Source: Streptomyces tsukubensis
GTDB lineage: Bacteria; Actinomycetota; Actinomycetes; Streptomycetales; Streptomycetaceae
DNA length: 64,000 nucleotides
Direction: 5' to 3'
Assembly: GCF_003932715.1 (NCBI RefSeq)
Contig: NZ_CP020700.1
Location: 5,354,501 to 5,418,500, forward strand
Shown: positions 25,287-33,628 of the stretch, one piece after another
Numbering within the stretch: the stretch's first letter is position 1
How the letters are laid out: each line of letters opens with the position of its first letter
Program-made: the position numbers and the translations under genes
Notes under the pieces: generated by a model
Seen by the model: only the letters and a program-made list of their open reading frames with translations
Told to the model about the DNA's origin: nothing
Database searches by the model: none

Positions 25287-26420
25287 TCAGAACTTGTTCC
25301 GCGGGGTGATGCCGAGGCTCAGCCCCGAAAGCCCCCGCTGCCGGCCGCCCAGCTTGCCCGCGATGGCCCGCAGCGCGGAGCCCGCCGGGGACTCGGGGTC
25401 CGTGAGCACGACCGGCCGGCCGTCGTCCCCGCCCTCCCGGAGCCGTACGTCGATCGGGATGGAGCCCAGCACCGGCACCGTCGTCCCGGTGGTCTGCGAC
25501 AGGCCCTCCGCCACCTTCTGGCCGCCGCCGGTGCCGAAGACGTCCACCATCTCGTCGCAGTGCGGACACGGCAGCCCGGCCATGTTCTCCACCACGCCGA
25601 CGATCTTCTGATGGGTCTGCACGGCGATGGACCCGGCGCGCTCCGCGACCTCCGCCGCCGCCTGCTGCGGGGTGGTGACGACCAGGATCTCCGCGTTCGG
25701 CACCAGCTGCGCCACCGAGATCGCGATATCGCCGGTGCCCGGCGGCAGGTCCAGCAGCAGAACGTCCAGATCGCCCCAGTACACATCGGCGAGGAACTGC
25801 TGGAGCGCGCGGTGCAGCATCGGTCCCCGCCACACCACCGGCGCATTGCCCGGGGTGAACATGCCGATGGAGATCACCTTCACGCCGTGCGCCGACGGCG
25901 GCATGATCATGTTCTCGACCTGGGTGGGCCGGCCGTCCGCGCCCAGCATCCGGGGCACCGAGTGGCCGTAGATGTCCGCGTCGACGACGCCGACCTTCAG
26001 ACCGTCCGCTGCCATCGCCGCGGCCAGGTTCACCGTGACCGACGATTTGCCGACCCCGCCCTTGCCGGAGGCGACCGCATACACCCGGGTCAGCGAGCCC
26101 GGCTGGGCGAAGGGCACCTCGCGTTCGGCGGTCGTCCCGCGCAGCGAGGCGGCCAGCTCGCGCCGCTGCTCGTCGCTCATCACGTCCAGCGTGACGTCGA
26201 CCCGGGTCACGCCGTCGACCCGGGAGACCGCTTCCGTGACGTTCTTGGTGATCGTCTCGCGCATCGGGCAGCCGGAGACGGTCAGATAGACCGTGACGGC
26301 GACTGCTCCGTCCGCCCCGATCTCCACCGACTTCACCATGCCGAGGTCGGTGATCGGTCGGTTGATCTCGGGGTCGTTCACCGTCGCCAGTGCCGCGAGC
26401 ACCGCGTCTTCCGTAGCCAT
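25287..26420 (-). CDS. mrp: Mrp/NBP35-family iron-sulfur cluster carrier ATPase
   Basis: A 377-residue protein with an N-terminal MIP18/DUF59 domain (about 1-85, including VSGCPMRETI) and a C-terminal ParA/MinD-like ATPase. The deviant Walker A is GKGGVGKSS near residue 120; DADIYGHS and LLLDLPPGTGD are further ATPase motifs. The Cys-x2-Cys for cluster binding is in LPCPHCDEMVDVFG. It loads Fe-S clusters on target proteins. ATG 26420 lacks a Shine-Dalgarno, but TACCAT lies 6 nt upstream, so it is probably leaderless. It is adjacent to the DUF1003/MgtE_N genes, as in Mycobacterium (Rv1229c). Confidence 0.93.
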   Translation of the reverse strand: MATEDAVLAALATVNDPEINRPITDLGMVKSVEIGADGAVAVTVYLTVSGCPMRETITKNVTEAVSRVDGVTRVDVTLDVMSDEQRRELAASLRGTTAEREVPFAQPGSLTRVYAVASGKGGVGKSSVTVNLAAAMAADGLKVGVVDADIYGHSVPRMLGADGRPTQVENMIMPPSAHGVKVISIGMFTPGNAPVVWRGPMLHRALQQFLADVYWGDLDVLLLDLPPGTGDIAISVAQLVPNAEILVVTTPQQAAAEVAERAGSIAVQTHQKIVGVVENMAGLPCPHCDEMVDVFGTGGGQKVAEGLSQTTGTTVPVLGSIPIDVRLREGGDDGRPVVLTDPESPAGSALRAIAGKLGGRQRGLSGLSLGITPRNKF

Positions 26421-26462
26421 ACGGAGATGGTACGGCGCGGCCCGCCGACGCGGGAAAGCCCG

Positions 26463-27092
26463 TCAGCGGTCGCCTTCGTCACGCCCCGGACCGCCCCGGT
26501 CCGGGAATACCCCGGGACGGCCCGGGGCCCCCGGACGCGCCGTCCGCTCGGGCTGTCCCGGCCGCCGGCCGTCGCCCGTGCCCAGATCCCTGAGCAGGTC
26601 CTGGAGCTCCGAGCGGATCCAGTCGCGGGTGGCGACCTCGCCCAGGCCCATCCGGAGCGCCGCGATCTCCCTGGTCAGATATTCGGTGTCCGCGATGGAC
26701 CGCTCGTTCTGCTCCCGGTCCTGCTCGTGGGTGACCCGGTCGCGCTGGTCCTGCCGGTTCTGCGCAAGCAGGATCAGCGGCGCGGCGTAGGAGGCCTGGA
26801 GCGACAGCATCAGGGTGAGGAAGATGAACGGGTACGGGTCGAACCGCAGCTCCCGCGGGGCCCAGATGTTCCACAGCACCCACAGGATGATGACCGCGGT
26901 CATCCAGACGATGAACCGGCCCGTGCCCAGGAAGCGGGCGATCCGCTCCGACAGCCTCCCGAACGCCTCGGGGTCGTACTCCGGAAGGATCGTCAGCTTC
27001 GGCACCTGCGGCATGTCGAGCCGGGCCCGGGGCCGTACCGTACGGTCCTTCGTCTCGCCCCGGTCGAGCGGGGGGCCGTAGTCGCCGCTCAC
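26463..27092 (-). CDS. DUF1003 membrane protein
   Basis: A 209-residue protein. After a polar N-terminus there are two transmembrane helices (about 60-78 and 91-110), with TGRFIVWMTAVIILWVLWNI and FIFLTLMLSLQASYAAPLILLAQNRQ matching the DUF1003 family. The segment after the second helix (NRQDQRDRVTHEQDREQNE) forms a charged coiled coil, and the tail is disordered and Arg/Gly/Pro-rich. Its GTG start overlaps the stop of the upstream MgtE_N/CBS gene (GTGA), so the two are translated together. The family has no firm function; context with CBS and CorA proteins suggests ion homeostasis. Confidence 0.88.
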   Translation of the reverse strand: MSGDYGPPLDRGETKDRTVRPRARLDMPQVPKLTILPEYDPEAFGRLSERIARFLGTGRFIVWMTAVIILWVLWNIWAPRELRFDPYPFIFLTLMLSLQASYAAPLILLAQNRQDQRDRVTHEQDREQNERSIADTEYLTREIAALRMGLGEVATRDWIRSELQDLLRDLGTGDGRRPGQPERTARPGAPGRPGVFPDRGGPGRDEGDR

Positions 27093-28435
27093 CGCGCCGC
27101 CCGCCCCGGGGAGCCGTCCGCCCCGCCGCCGCGGGCGGTCGCGTCCTCGTGGAACGCGGACTCCTCGAACTCGGTCTCCCGCCAGTCCTCCGGCAGCATA
27201 TGGTCGAGGACGTCGTCCACGGTCACCGCGCCCAGCAGCGACCCGCCCTCGTCCACCACCGGCGCGGCCACCAGGTTGTAGGCGGCCAGATAGCCGGCCA
27301 CCGCGGGCAGCGCCGAGTCGGGGGCCAGCGGCGGCAGATCGCTGTCCACCACCGACGCGACCAGGGTGTACGGGGGCTCCCGCAGCAGCCGCTGGAAGTG
27401 GGCCGTCCCCAGATATCGGCCCGTCGGCGTCTCGTCCGGCGGACGGCAGACGTACACCTGCGCCGCCAGCGCCGGGGGCAGATCCTCCTGCCGCACCCGG
27501 GCCAGCGCGTCCGCGACCGTGGAGTCCGGCCGCAGCACGATCGGGTCCGTCGTCATCAGACCGCCCGCCGTGCGCTCCTCGTACGACAGCAGCCGCCGCA
27601 CATCGGCCGCGTCGTCCGGGCGCATCAGCGTCAGCAGCCGCTCCTGGTCCTCCTCCGGCAGCTCGGAGAGCAGGTCGGCGGCGTCATCGGGGTCCATCGC
27701 CTCCAGGACGTCGGCCGCCCGCTCCTGGTGCAGTTTGCCCAGGATCTCCACCTGGTCGTCGTCGGGCAGCTCCTCCAGCACATCCGCCAGCCGGTCGTCG
27801 TCGAGGGCCGCCGCCACCTCGGCCCGGCGTTTGGGCGACAGATGGTGCATCACATTGGCCAGGTCCGCCGGGCGGAGCCGTTCGAAGGTGGCGACCAGGC
27901 TCTCCGCGCCCTGGGCGTCCTCCTCCAGGGAGAAGCCGGTGACCGCCGACCACTCCACGGTCAGCGTCTCGCCCTTGCGGCGCAGCGCCCCGCCCTTGCC
28001 GCGGCGGACGAAGACCCGGTCGATCTCCCAGTCGCGGCGGGCCGGAAGCCGCCGTACCGACACATCCAGCACCGTCACCTCCTCGTCCTGGTCACCCTCG
28101 TCGCCTGCCGCGCCGCCCCCGACGAGCTGCACCCGCCGGTCCAGCAGCTCGCCCAGCACCAGCCGCTCGGTGGGCCGCTGCTCGAAACGGCGGACGTCGA
28201 GCACCCCGGTGGTGATGACCTGGCCGGACTCGATACCGGTGATCCGCGTCATCGGCAGGAAGATCCGCCGCCGGGTCAGCAGCTCCACGACCATGCCGAG
28301 CAGCCGGGGCGGCCGGTGGCCGACGCGGAGCATGGCGACCAGATCCCGCACCCGGCCGACCTGGTCGCCGTTCGGGTCGAAGACGGGGACACCGGCGAGA
28401 TGGGAGACGAAGACGCGGGAGGTGCTTCCGGCCAT
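27089..28435 (-). CDS. MgtE_N and CBS-domain protein lacking the transport domain
   Basis: A 448-residue cytosolic protein. An N-terminal PRC-barrel-like region (about 1-180; VSHLAGVPVFDPNGDQVGRVRDLV) is followed by an MgtE_N superhelix with repeated ALDDDRLADVLEEL/EAMDPDDAADLLSEL units (about 195-310) and a pair of CBS domains (about 315-420). In MgtE magnesium channels these domains sense Mg2+ and gate a membrane part; here the five-helix channel is absent. It may regulate another transporter. Start ATG 28435 is the first Met of the conserved N-terminus. The coupled DUF1003 gene and nearby corA support a magnesium role, which is inference. Confidence 0.87.
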   Translation of the reverse strand: MAGSTSRVFVSHLAGVPVFDPNGDQVGRVRDLVAMLRVGHRPPRLLGMVVELLTRRRIFLPMTRITGIESGQVITTGVLDVRRFEQRPTERLVLGELLDRRVQLVGGGAAGDEGDQDEEVTVLDVSVRRLPARRDWEIDRVFVRRGKGGALRRKGETLTVEWSAVTGFSLEEDAQGAESLVATFERLRPADLANVMHHLSPKRRAEVAAALDDDRLADVLEELPDDDQVEILGKLHQERAADVLEAMDPDDAADLLSELPEEDQERLLTLMRPDDAADVRRLLSYEERTAGGLMTTDPIVLRPDSTVADALARVRQEDLPPALAAQVYVCRPPDETPTGRYLGTAHFQRLLREPPYTLVASVVDSDLPPLAPDSALPAVAGYLAAYNLVAAPVVDEGGSLLGAVTVDDVLDHMLPEDWRETEFEESAFHEDATARGGGADGSPGRAAR

Positions 28436-28727
28436 GCTGCTCTTTCGTCCGGTTCCACGGTGAACGCTGACGTTCGGGGGTTTCAGGCTAGCCCGTACCG
28501 ATTGTCGCCGCCGGTGATCGGCGTCCGTATGGCTGCGGTACGGCTCCGGTACGGCCGAGGCGCCCGGCTCGCGCGGCGCCCGTACGGCCCCGGCGCGGGC
28601 TTCGCGCGCTGCCCCCGCGGCCGCGGAACCGAACGTACGGGCCAGTCCCCCGGGTACCGGACGAGGTCGTTGCACGACACCGGTACGCTGCGCACTGCCA
28701 CCCCATCAGAAGCCGTCGAGAGGCAGT

Positions 28728-29609
28728 GTGCAGGTGACTCTTCGCGCCTCCGTTTTCCGGACTCCCGCAGCCCGGCCCCGGCCCCCGTTCCGGGCCGGAA
28801 CCCGGCCCCGGCGGGCCCTGCTCGCCGTGGTGCTGAGCGCGGGACTCATGACCGGACTCGTGTCCTGCGCGGCGGAGGAGGACCCCGACCAGGGCACCAA
28901 CGGCGTGGGCAAGCTGACCGCCGTGGAGATCGAGACCCGGGCGCGGGCCGCGGCGGACGCGGCCAAGGCGGTACGGCTCTCCGGGACGCTGGTCAGCAAG
29001 GGCGGTACGTACAAGCTGAACATGCGGCTCAAGGACGGCGGCGGCAGCGGCTCCGTCACCACCGACGACCACGCCTTCGAACTGCTGAGGATCGGCGACG
29101 ACCTCTATCTGAAGGCCGACGCGGCCTTCTGGAGCGACCGGGGGACGGGCGGCTCCGAACCCTCCGAGGCGGACGCGGCGGCGGCCGGGAAGCTCGGCGG
29201 CAAGTACGTCAGGGTGCCGCGCGGCGATGCGGCGTACCAGCAGTTCCGCGGTTTCACGGAGAAGGACGGGATGCTCGACGGCTTCCTCGGCATGGAGGGC
29301 GAGCTCGGCAAGGGCGACCGTACGAAGATCGGCAACGTCCGGACGGTCAAGGTCACGGCCGATGAGGGCAAGGGCGGGGTCCTCGACGTCTCCCTGGACG
29401 GACAGCCCTATCCGGTCCGGTTCGCCCGCGCGGGGGGTGCGGGTGTGCTGACGCTCGCCGAGTGGGACGTCGACTTCCCGCTGGCGCCCCCGGCGCGGGC
29501 CGCGGTCGTCGACTACGGCAAGGACCTGCGGGGCAGCAGAGAGGGCAAGGGCGACAAGGGCGGCGGCGAAGGCAGTGGCGAGGGCGGGCAGGGCGGGGGC
29601 AGCGGCTGA
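28728..29609 (+). CDS. Lipoprotein (LppX/LprG-like)
   Basis: A 293-residue lipoprotein. A basic, Pro/Arg-rich N-terminus precedes a hydrophobic stretch and the lipobox GLVSC (Cys at about 47). The mature part has an early helix, then beta strands such as VRLSGTLVSKGGTYKLNMRLKDGG and IGDDLYLKADAAFW, matching the half-barrel of LppX/LprAFG-type actinobacterial lipoproteins that bind lipids. The C-terminus ends in a Gly/Lys/Glu linker (KGDKGGGEGSGEGGQ). Start is GTG 28728 after GAGAGG; a GTG two codons later is possible. Outer face of the cytoplasmic membrane; ligand unknown. Confidence 0.8.
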   Translation: MQVTLRASVFRTPAARPRPPFRAGTRPRRALLAVVLSAGLMTGLVSCAAEEDPDQGTNGVGKLTAVEIETRARAAADAAKAVRLSGTLVSKGGTYKLNMRLKDGGGSGSVTTDDHAFELLRIGDDLYLKADAAFWSDRGTGGSEPSEADAAAAGKLGGKYVRVPRGDAAYQQFRGFTEKDGMLDGFLGMEGELGKGDRTKIGNVRTVKVTADEGKGGVLDVSLDGQPYPVRFARAGGAGVLTLAEWDVDFPLAPPARAAVVDYGKDLRGSREGKGDKGGGEGSGEGGQGGGSG

Positions 29610-29635
29610 GGACCCGTCCACCGGGCCCGGCGGGC

Positions 29636-30211
29636 TCAGTCCCGCCGTCGGCGGCGCAGCAGCAGCGAGGGCAGCGCCGCCGGAATCGGCCGGCGGGTGG
29701 TCGCGGGGGTGGCGGCGGGCGGTACGGCCAGGGAACCGTCGGGCAGTGACCCGGCCACCGATACCGGGGCGAGCCTGAGCACCCGGCACGATCCGGCCCA
29801 CAGCTCCGGCAGCCCCTCGGTGTCGGCCGCGTTCAGCCGCTTGGACTTCAGCTCGGCCACGGCGGACTCCCAGGCCTCGGAGCGGGGCGCCAGTTCGGTC
29901 ACCGAAGCGCTCCAGGACACCAGCCGGCCGCCCTTGTCCTTGCTGCGGACGGTGATGTCCGCGGTGCCGCCCGCGACCAGGCCCGGCAGCGGCTGCTCGC
30001 CCGGTCCGTCGCCCACGACATGGGCCGCGCCCTCGTGCCAGATATGCCACAGCGCCCGCTCGGGGGCGTCCCCGCCGGTGCCGCGGACCCAGATCAGACC
30101 GGACTTCTTCGCGGCCTCCTCGACCAGCGCGAGGGAGAAGTCCGCGTCCGCTTCGGTGCCGGAGCCGCCGGCACTGGCAGGAGGGGCCGCGGCGGGCTGG
30201 GCGTCTGTCAT
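29636..30211 (-). CDS. Conserved hypothetical protein (possible FMN-binding split-barrel)
   Basis: A 191-residue cytosolic protein. The central segment WVRGTGGDAPERALWHIWHEGAAHVVGDGPGEQPLPGL, with a following ADITVRSKDKGGRLVSWSASV, has the strand pattern of pyridoxamine-phosphate-oxidase-like FMN proteins. This is a weak resemblance; no FMN-binding residues can be confirmed. The C-terminus is Arg-rich. ATG 30211 lacks a ribosome-binding site, but TAGGCT lies 6 nt upstream, so the mRNA is probably leaderless. It is convergent with the lipoprotein gene. Confidence 0.65.
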   Translation of the reverse strand: MTDAQPAAAPPASAGGSGTEADADFSLALVEEAAKKSGLIWVRGTGGDAPERALWHIWHEGAAHVVGDGPGEQPLPGLVAGGTADITVRSKDKGGRLVSWSASVTELAPRSEAWESAVAELKSKRLNAADTEGLPELWAGSCRVLRLAPVSVAGSLPDGSLAVPPAATPATTRRPIPAALPSLLLRRRRRD

Positions 30212-30282
30212 GACCGCAGCCTACCGGCGCCCGCCGCCGCGGCCGGAGCCCCCGGCCGCGGCCCGTCCGGACGTACCGCTGG

Positions 30283-31425
30283 TCAGAGCCAGCCGTTCCG
30301 CTTGAGGGTGCGGTGAATGGTGAAACAGATGACGCCGATGGCGGTCAGCACCATCGGATAGCCGTACTTCCAGGTCAGTTCGGGCATGTACTCGAAGTTC
30401 ATCCCGTACACCCCGCAGACCGCCGTCGGTACGGCGATGATCGCCGCCCAGGAGGTGATCTTGCGCATGTCCTCGTTCTGGGCCACGGTCGCCTGCGCCA
30501 GATTGGCCTGGAGGATGGAGTTCAGCAGCTCGTCGAAGCCGAGGACCTCCTCCTGGACCCGGGCGAGATGGTCGGCGACGTCCCGGAAGTACTTCTGGAT
30601 GTCCGGGTCGATCAGCCGCATCGGCCGCTCGCTGAGGAGCTGCATCGGCCGCAGCAGCGGGGTCACGGCCCGCTTGAACTCCAGCACCTCCCGCTTCAGC
30701 TGGTAGATCCGGCCCGCGTCGGTGCCCCGGGCGCTGCTGCCCTTGGAAGGAGCCGAGAAGACTTCGATCTCGACCTCGTCGATATCGTCCTGCATCGCCT
30801 CGGCGACCGCGATATAGCCGTCCACGACATGGTCGGCGAGTGCGTGCAGCACCGCGGACGGGCCCTTGGACAGCAGCTCCGTGTCCTTCTGCAGACCGTG
30901 CCGGAGGGCGCGCAGCGACCCCCTGCCGCCGTGCCGGACCGTGATGACGAAGTCCCGGCCGGTGAAGCACATCACCTCGCCCGTCTCGACGACATCGCTG
31001 GTCGCGGTCAGTTCGGCGTGCTCGACGTAGTGCACGGTCTTGAAGACGGTGAACAGGGTGTCGTCGTACCGCTCCAGCTTGGGCCGCTGATGGGCGTGGA
31101 CCGCGTCCTCCACCGCCAGCGGGTGGAGGCCGAACTCGGCCGCGATCCCCGCGAACTCCTCCTCCGTCGGCTCGTGCAGCCCTATCCAGGCGAATCCGCC
31201 GCCCTCGCGGACCCGCAGCATCGCCTCGCGCGGGGTGAGACAGGAGTCGCTCTCCAGCCGGCTGCCGTCGCGGTAGACGGCGCAGTCGACGACGGCGCTG
31301 GAGGCGGAGGGGTCGCGGGGGGTGTCGTATCCGGCCGGGTAGGCGGCGGTCGCGGGGTGGGCGGCATCGCCGGTCCGGCGCCGGGAGGGGCGGACGGCGG
31401 CGCGCAGGTCACGGATCATCGACAT
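30283..31425 (-). CDS. corA: CorA-family magnesium transporter
   Basis: A 380-residue CorA. The N-terminal ~310 residues form the cytosolic funnel, and two C-terminal transmembrane helices follow; the hallmark pore motif is YGMNF, with PELTW in the periplasmic loop. The second helix ends in RTLKRNGWL. CorA imports Mg2+ (and Co2+). ATG 31425 has GGAG 6 nt upstream; an in-frame ATG two codons later is possible. It is not directly adjacent to the MgtE_N/CBS gene but lies 2 kb from it in the same orientation, as in M. tuberculosis (Rv1232c and Rv1239c). Confidence 0.94.
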   Translation of the reverse strand: MSMIRDLRAAVRPSRRRTGDAAHPATAAYPAGYDTPRDPSASSAVVDCAVYRDGSRLESDSCLTPREAMLRVREGGGFAWIGLHEPTEEEFAGIAAEFGLHPLAVEDAVHAHQRPKLERYDDTLFTVFKTVHYVEHAELTATSDVVETGEVMCFTGRDFVITVRHGGRGSLRALRHGLQKDTELLSKGPSAVLHALADHVVDGYIAVAEAMQDDIDEVEIEVFSAPSKGSSARGTDAGRIYQLKREVLEFKRAVTPLLRPMQLLSERPMRLIDPDIQKYFRDVADHLARVQEEVLGFDELLNSILQANLAQATVAQNEDMRKITSWAAIIAVPTAVCGVYGMNFEYMPELTWKYGYPMVLTAIGVICFTIHRTLKRNGWL

Positions 31426-32057
31426 GGCTGACTCCGATCATGGAGAGCCGCCGGTGCGGGGACGGCACAGCCCGGAATGGGGACGTGGACTCACGTCCGC
31501 AAAGCGGGCGGCACCGAGGGTCGGCACGGTGACGGCGTTCGCAACAGACAGGACTTCGCAACAAGCAGGGTCGAGCCGGTGTGGACCGGAACGGCCGGCG
31601 GTACCGTGCCCGGCGCGGGCGCCGGAGCCGGACGGGCCGGTGGACCGGTACACCCGGTACGAGCGGGGGTCGATGCTCTTCCGCCGTGCAAAGTCGCCAC
31701 CGGTGACCGGAGATCCGCCGTACACGGAGGTACGGAGCGGCTTCCGGGTCCCGTCAGCCGGACAGGCCGGAACGGGCGGAAATCACCGGGTGGGCGCGGG
31801 CGCGAACGTGGCGCCGGGACGGGGCCGTACGGAAGAGCGGCTGGTACTACACGGTCGACTTCGATCCACCGTGGATCCCACCTCCTCCGGCCGGTCCCCC
31901 GTGAGGGACGACGTACCCCCGTGAAGGGGCTCACATCGTCGATCGGGACACGGTTGCGCCGTAGGTGACGCAACGGCCTGCTGATCTCCCGACCAGCCGC
32001 CAACACTATCAGCCGACCGACGGTCAACAGGTGTCTTTGCCCGTTCCCTACGCGTTT
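31426..32057. other. Intergenic region between divergent corA and SUFU-domain genes
   Basis: About 630 bp. Several open frames exist, but none has a family match or ribosome-binding site. One minus-strand frame (31438-31725) ends 12 nt before corA, which would be a position for a leader peptide, but codon usage does not support it. A short dyad (GTTGCG...CGCAAC) lies around 31952-31973. Confidence 0.45.
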
Positions 32058-32063
32058 TATGCT
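32058..32063 (+). promoter_or_regulatory. -10 box giving a leaderless SUFU-domain mRNA
   Basis: TATGCT lies 6 nt before ATG 32070, with no Shine-Dalgarno sequence. Confidence 0.5.
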
Positions 32064-32069
32064 CCCGGC

Positions 32070-32720
32070 ATGGCTGATGTTCTCGCTCTCGTCGAAGCCC
32101 GTTTGCGCAACGCCCTCGGGGAGCCGGACGCCCGGGCCGCGGTGACGTTCCTGGGGACGGACCGCGTCGAGGTGCTGCGGTTCCGCGCCGGTGCGGAGGA
32201 GCCGCCGGCCGCCGGAGCGCCCCGCGCGGCCGGAGCGGGGGACGGCGGCGCGGACGGTCTGCTGCGTTACGCCACCCTCGGGATGTCGGCCCGTCCGATG
32301 GCCGAGCCGACCGCGAGCTTCGCCGATCCGGTGGCGGGGCCGCGCGCCGAACTGCTGCTGACGGTACGGGCGGGGCTCGCCGATACCGACAAGGTCCTCC
32401 GCGCGCTCGCGGTGCTCGCCGCCTCCCCGCAGGTCGAGGGCGTGGTGGTGGCCCCCGGCGCCTCCCTCGACCTCGGTGCGCCGCTCTGGCCCGGTGCCCC
32501 CTTCTCCTCCGTTCTGGCAGGCGAGCCGGGCGGTCTGGTGGCCGATCTGGAGCTGGACGCCCCGCTGGACCCGGTCCGCTTCCTGCCGCTGCTCCCCATG
32601 ACCCCGAACGAGGCGGCCTGGAAGCGGGTCCACGGCGCCGCGGCGCTCCAGGAGCGCTGGCTGCGGCACGGCACGGACCTCCGGGACCCGCTGCGCGCCC
32701 CGGTCCGGCTCGACGACTGA
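32070..32720 (+). CDS. Suppressor-of-fused-domain protein
   Basis: A 216-residue soluble protein. The C-terminal segment FLPLLPMTPNEAAWKRVHGAAALQERW is a typical ending of bacterial SUFU-domain proteins, and the middle region LLRYATLGMSARPM, AELLLTVRAG and SPQVEGVVVAPGASLDLGAPLWPG fits the same family. These bacterial proteins have been linked to polymorphic-toxin immunity or have no known function; nothing toxin-like is next to this gene. The start at ATG 32070 is supported by a TATGCT -10 box 6 nt upstream. Confidence 0.8.
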   Translation: MADVLALVEARLRNALGEPDARAAVTFLGTDRVEVLRFRAGAEEPPAAGAPRAAGAGDGGADGLLRYATLGMSARPMAEPTASFADPVAGPRAELLLTVRAGLADTDKVLRALAVLAASPQVEGVVVAPGASLDLGAPLWPGAPFSSVLAGEPGGLVADLELDAPLDPVRFLPLLPMTPNEAAWKRVHGAAALQERWLRHGTDLRDPLRAPVRLDD

Positions 32721-32852
32721 CGGGCGTCCCCCCTTTTTTTTCCGTACCGCGGGCCGGGTCGCTACACCCGCCGCCCACGGTCCGCAAGCACACACGCCGG
32801 AAAGAGTGATCGTCCTTGACGCGGCGACGGCCGGGTAGGACCGTTGGGCCCT

Positions 32853-33491
32853 ATGAGGGGCGAACCCAGTTGCCCGAAGTGCGGTGGCCGGGTCAGGGCG
32901 CCCGGTCTCTTTGCCGACTCGTGGCAGTGCGATGTGCACGGCGCCGTGCACCCACTGCAACCGGTGATCCCGCCCAGTGTCGAAGCCCTCGGCGTCGCGG
33001 TGCACCGCGCCCGGGTGCCCGTGTGGATGCCCTGGCCGCTGCCCGTCGGCTGGCTGTTCACAGGAGTCGCGTACGCGGGTGACGACCGCAGCGGCGGCCG
33101 GGCCTCGGCAGTCGCCTGCACCGGCCCGGGACCGCTCGGCGGAGTCGGCGAACTCCTGCTGATCGCCGAGGAGTTGGGGGTCGGGCTCGGGGCGCGCTAC
33201 GCCGGGATCGACGGCCCCGACCCGGGTCCGCACCTCAGCACCGACCGCGCGCCGCAGGCGAAAATACTGGCCGCCGGCCGCCCCACCCCGCTCTGGCACG
33301 TCCTGGCCGCCCCGGACGACCGGGCCGTCTTCGCGGGCGAGGCACGCGGGCTCTGGCTGTGGGCGATCGTCTGGCCCGGACAGTCCGGACTGCTGATGTA
33401 CGACGAACTCGTGCTGACCGATCTGCGGGACGCGGGCTCCGAGGTCGAGCTGGTGCCCTGCGGCGCGCTGTCGCCCCGGCTCCTCTCCTAG
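32853..33491 (+). CDS. DUF6758-like protein with zinc-ribbon-like N-terminus
   Basis: A 212-residue protein. The N-terminus has a potential zinc-binding set: CPKC (residues 7-10) with CDVHG (about 26-30). The rest is alpha/beta, with PVWMPWPLPVGWLFTGVAYAGD, GVGELLLIAEELGVGLGARYAG and HVLAAPDDRAVFAGEARGLWLWAIVWP as conserved-looking segments. I match it to the Streptomyces DUF6758 family, of unknown function. ATG 32853 was chosen; a TTG three codons upstream is possible. It precedes the PHP gene with a 137-nt gap that contains a TACACT -10 box (33588-33593). Confidence 0.75.
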   Translation: MRGEPSCPKCGGRVRAPGLFADSWQCDVHGAVHPLQPVIPPSVEALGVAVHRARVPVWMPWPLPVGWLFTGVAYAGDDRSGGRASAVACTGPGPLGGVGELLLIAEELGVGLGARYAGIDGPDPGPHLSTDRAPQAKILAAGRPTPLWHVLAAPDDRAVFAGEARGLWLWAIVWPGQSGLLMYDELVLTDLRDAGSEVELVPCGALSPRLLS

Positions 33492-33628
33492 CGATCTCCC
33501 AGCGAGCCGCGGGTACGGCCCCGGGGCGCCTGCGGGGGTGTGACCGGAGCGACGTCCGGGACGGCCGGTCCCGGTGGGGCCGGCCGATACACTGGAGCGC
33601 CCCTGTCCGCCCGTCCCCCGGAGTCCGC

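Noticed and set aside
31438..31725. Possible leader peptide before corA, like bacterial corL/mgtL
   Set aside because: No ribosome-binding site and no hairpins that would form alternative structures; proline content is not unusual for this genome.
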